Under the pieces are notes generated by a model. That model had not been told where the DNA came from. It searched no databases and worked only from the letters and a program-made list of their open reading frames with translations. The position numbers were made by a program, and so were the translations under genes. From Kiritimatiellia bacterium (GTDB lineage Bacteria > Verrucomicrobiota > Kiritimatiellia > RFP12 > UBA3636): a DNA stretch of 5,923 nucleotides. Every line of letters starts with the position of its first letter. The first letter of the stretch is position 1. Shown here piece after piece: positions 4,217 through 5,923 of this stretch. The DNA lies in NCBI GenBank assembly GCA_016295275.1, contig JAEDLN010000153.1:1-5923 (forward strand). The letters run 5' to 3'.

Positions 4217-5923
4217 TTATTCGGCGGCTTCTTCGCGGGAGCGCCGGGAAGTCGAAAAGAGATTCAGGGTAGCGGAGCCCCATTGGGGATCGGGAAGTTG
4301 TCCGGTTGCTTTCAGGCCAAAGATGGCGGAGACCGGCCACTGGATGTAGTAGAGAGCGGACCCGAGGAAGGTTTTTTTGTTCAGGAGGTGGAGCTTGACG
4401 AAAATTTCCAGATCGTTATTGGTCCAAATCGCGCCTTTTCCGGTGAGACCGAATCCGGCGCCGCTGATGGACAGATCGTCGAGGTTGACGCGACGGTTTC
4501 GGAATTCGCCGTGGACGTCAAGGGACTTGAGATCGACGAGCATGTTTACGCCCGGGATATATTTGACGATGACGTCTGTGAGTCCGGCGAAGAGGGGAAG
4601 CCGGAAGACGTGACCATTGCTGATGTGGATTTTGTAGGAACCGGCAGACTGTGCCAGTTCGCCGGAAGCGAGATCGTCGAGCGGCCCTTCGGAATTGAAA
4701 TCGAAGAAGAGCCGACCTTTATTTCCGTGGTCGGTTTTCTGGAAGAAATCGAGGAGTTTCGGATAGCTGACGGCGCGTCCGCTCAGGTTAAGTTTCAAGC
4801 GTGTTTGTCCGTTGTCGTCCTCACCAAAGGGGAGTGTGAGTTCTGCGGAACCGGACGTGCTTCCATCGAGAACGTCCGCATCGACGGTAGATGTCGTGAG
4901 AAGATTTCCCTTGAGTCGGATGGACCCGCGCAGGCGTTCGAACCGCAAGGGGCGGGGCTTCTGAATCGTAAGCGAAGGGCTCAAGAACGAGACGGTCAGA
5001 TCGGTATCCTGCCAACCGTGGAGATGGATACGATCCTGTCGGAAGACGGGGCCCCAGGCATAGAGTCCGGACGCTTCGACAAGGGTTGGATTGTCGAAGG
5101 AAAGGGGGAGCGACTGATTGGAATCGAGGAGTCGGACGAGATGAAATACGTGAGAAGGGTCGATGGTCGATTTCGTTTGAAATCGAATCCGGCGGTTATC
5201 GGTTTCGATGGTCAATGCTGCATCGGCGCTTCCCTCCGGACGTTCGATATGGAGCGGAGCGATGGTGACCGTATTCCATGCGTTGGAGCCCCCGACGAGG
5301 ATATGTCCGTTCAGTGCGACGAGAGGGACGCCCGAGTAGGAGGCGTTTTTGCCGTTCAGCCGGATCGAGAGCGACCGGAGGTTTTCGAGCGGATTGTATT
5401 GATATTGAATACGGACGTAGGGGGCGGAATGGGAGAAATCGAACCGATTGATTTCCTTGCAGATTCCGGGAAGGTCGAGCGACTCGAGGAGGGGGCAGAT
5501 TTTTTGAGGATCGAGCGTACCCTTTGCATTTGCCTGCCACGCCATTGCGGAGGGGTTGAAAGATGCGCTGCCACGAACCTGTTGAGCGGATTCCCGCGGC
5601 GCATCGAGACGGAAAGCGACATCGGAGAATTCGAGCGATCCGTCTTTGCAGAGCAGCGTTCCTTGTGCGTTGTGGAAACGCAGACCGAAGACATCGGCGC
5701 GCTGGCAGGAGAAGGGGAGAGCGGGAAAATCGCGCAAAGCCGTTTGCGTTTCGGCATCCTCTGGGACGGACGGCGAGAGAATTTCCTGTTCCGGATAGGT
5801 TACAACGAGGGAGCCGATGGAGACGTTTCGAATCCAATCGGCGGACGGCTTTCGGAATGAGGGGCGCAATTGAACGCTGATACCGGTCGCTTCTGCGATC
5901 GGATCGGAAAGGATTCCTTTTGG
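4217..5923 (-). CDS. AsmA-like C-terminal domain protein (partial, N-terminus beyond window)
   Basis: A reading frame of 568 visible residues ends with TAA at 4217-4219 and stays open to the right window edge. The TTG at 5867-5869 could be taken as a start, but 18 further sense codons (PKGILSDPIAEATGISVQ) precede it, so the gene very likely continues outside. The sequence is rich in short beta-strand patterns typical of AsmA/TamB-like envelope proteins. The last about 130 residues (4220-4618) show the most recognisable part: an NGHVFRLPLFAGLTD segment, an IPGVN turn, a GLTGKGAIWTNNDLEIFVKL strand pair and a terminal LKATGQLPDPQW. Such proteins are usually anchored in the inner membrane, span the periplasm and are linked to outer-membrane lipid transport or assembly. 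The expected N-terminal membrane helix would be outside the window. It implies a two-membrane envelope. Exact substrate unknown. Confidence 0.8.
   Translation of the reverse strand, partial: PKGILSDPIAEATGISVQLRPSFRKPSADWIRNVSIGSLVVTYPEQEILSPSVPEDAETQTALRDFPALPFSCQRADVFGLRFHNAQGTLLCKDGSLEFSDVAFRLDAPRESAQQVRGSASFNPSAMAWQANAKGTLDPQKICPLLESLDLPGICKEINRFDFSHSAPYVRIQYQYNPLENLRSLSIRLNGKNASYSGVPLVALNGHILVGGSNAWNTVTIAPLHIERPEGSADAALTIETDNRRIRFQTKSTIDPSHVFHLVRLLDSNQSLPLSFDNPTLVEASGLYAWGPVFRQDRIHLHGWQDTDLTVSFLSPSLTIQKPRPLRFERLRGSIRLKGNLLTTSTVDADVLDGSTSGSAELTLPFGEDDNGQTRLKLNLSGRAVSYPKLLDFFQKTDHGNKGRLFFDFNSEGPLDDLASGELAQSAGSYKIHISNGHVFRLPLFAGLTDVIVKYIPGVNMLVDLKSLDVHGEFRNRRVNLDDLSISGAGFGLTGKGAIWTNNDLEIFVKLHLLNKKTFLGSALYYIQWPVSAIFGLKATGQLPDPQWGSATLNLFSTSRRSREEAAE

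Noticed and set aside
2927..5860. A 977-codon open frame on the + strand
   Set aside because: It runs antisense to the transformylase and the AsmA-like gene and straight through repeat copy B. The - strand frames carry clear family motifs, while this product is an acidic, Gly/Asp/Glu-rich string without domain-like segments. It is a mirror of the codon bias of the real genes.
5867..5869. TTG as the true start of the AsmA-like gene
   Set aside because: The frame continues without a stop for 18 more codons to the window edge, no ribosome site was evident, and the family normally has a longer N-terminal part with a membrane anchor.

Overview
The window appears to join two blocks of different character. 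The left block (1-2133, + strand) is a compact arsenic/thiol-redox operon. The right block (2568-5923, - strand) carries housekeeping genes: an AsmA-like envelope protein that runs off the window, a stand-alone AICAR transformylase, and a tRNA-Leu(UAA). Between them (2134-2568) lies a gene-poor, very GC-rich stretch made mostly of a hairpin-forming repeat. A second copy of that repeat sits at 4046-4190, between the AsmA-like gene and the transformylase gene.

Left block: the possible tail of an upstream gene (1-55) overlaps a membrane-anchored thioredoxin-like protein (52-612). This is followed by a CcdA-type transmembrane thiol-electron carrier (613-1305), a small thioredoxin-fold protein with an unusual cysteine-rich N-terminal extension (1334-1699), and a thioredoxin-type arsenate reductase ArsC (1704-2096). 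A hairpin terminator follows at 2102-2133. Gaps are -4, 0, 28 and 4 bases, so this looks like one transcript. A reasonable model is that ArsC reduces arsenate to arsenite, the small thioredoxin-fold protein recycles ArsC or binds arsenite, and CcdA passes reducing equivalents across the membrane to the anchored thioredoxin. The regulator and efflux permease expected in such operons are not visible and would lie upstream.

Right block, read on the - strand: the AsmA-like gene, 216 bases containing repeat copy B, the transformylase gene, 12 bases, tRNA-Leu, then a strong intrinsic terminator (13-bp stem, 12-T tract) at 2568-2612. The tRNA has almost no upstream space of its own, so it is probably made at least partly from the transformylase transcript.

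Organism: the AsmA-like C-terminal domain, the stand-alone AICAR transformylase, the weak Shine-Dalgarno signal of the right-block gene, and the GC-rich dispersed repeats suggest a Gram-negative, possibly PVC-type bacterium (Verrucomicrobiota/Lentisphaerota/Kiritimatiellota-like) from an anaerobic or gut setting. This is a low-to-moderate-confidence inference from memory. The left operon looks more like clostridial arsenic operons: strong AGGAGG-type ribosome sites and lower GC (about 42-60% in hand-counted lines, against about 55-63% on the right). It may have been acquired horizontally, with the repeat zone near the junction. I see no CRISPR array, transposase, integrase or rRNA. The most unusual items are the Cys-rich redox protein, the repeat pair bracketing the transformylase-tRNA unit, and a good ribosome site at 2170-2177 that leads into a reading frame dissolving into repeat sequence.
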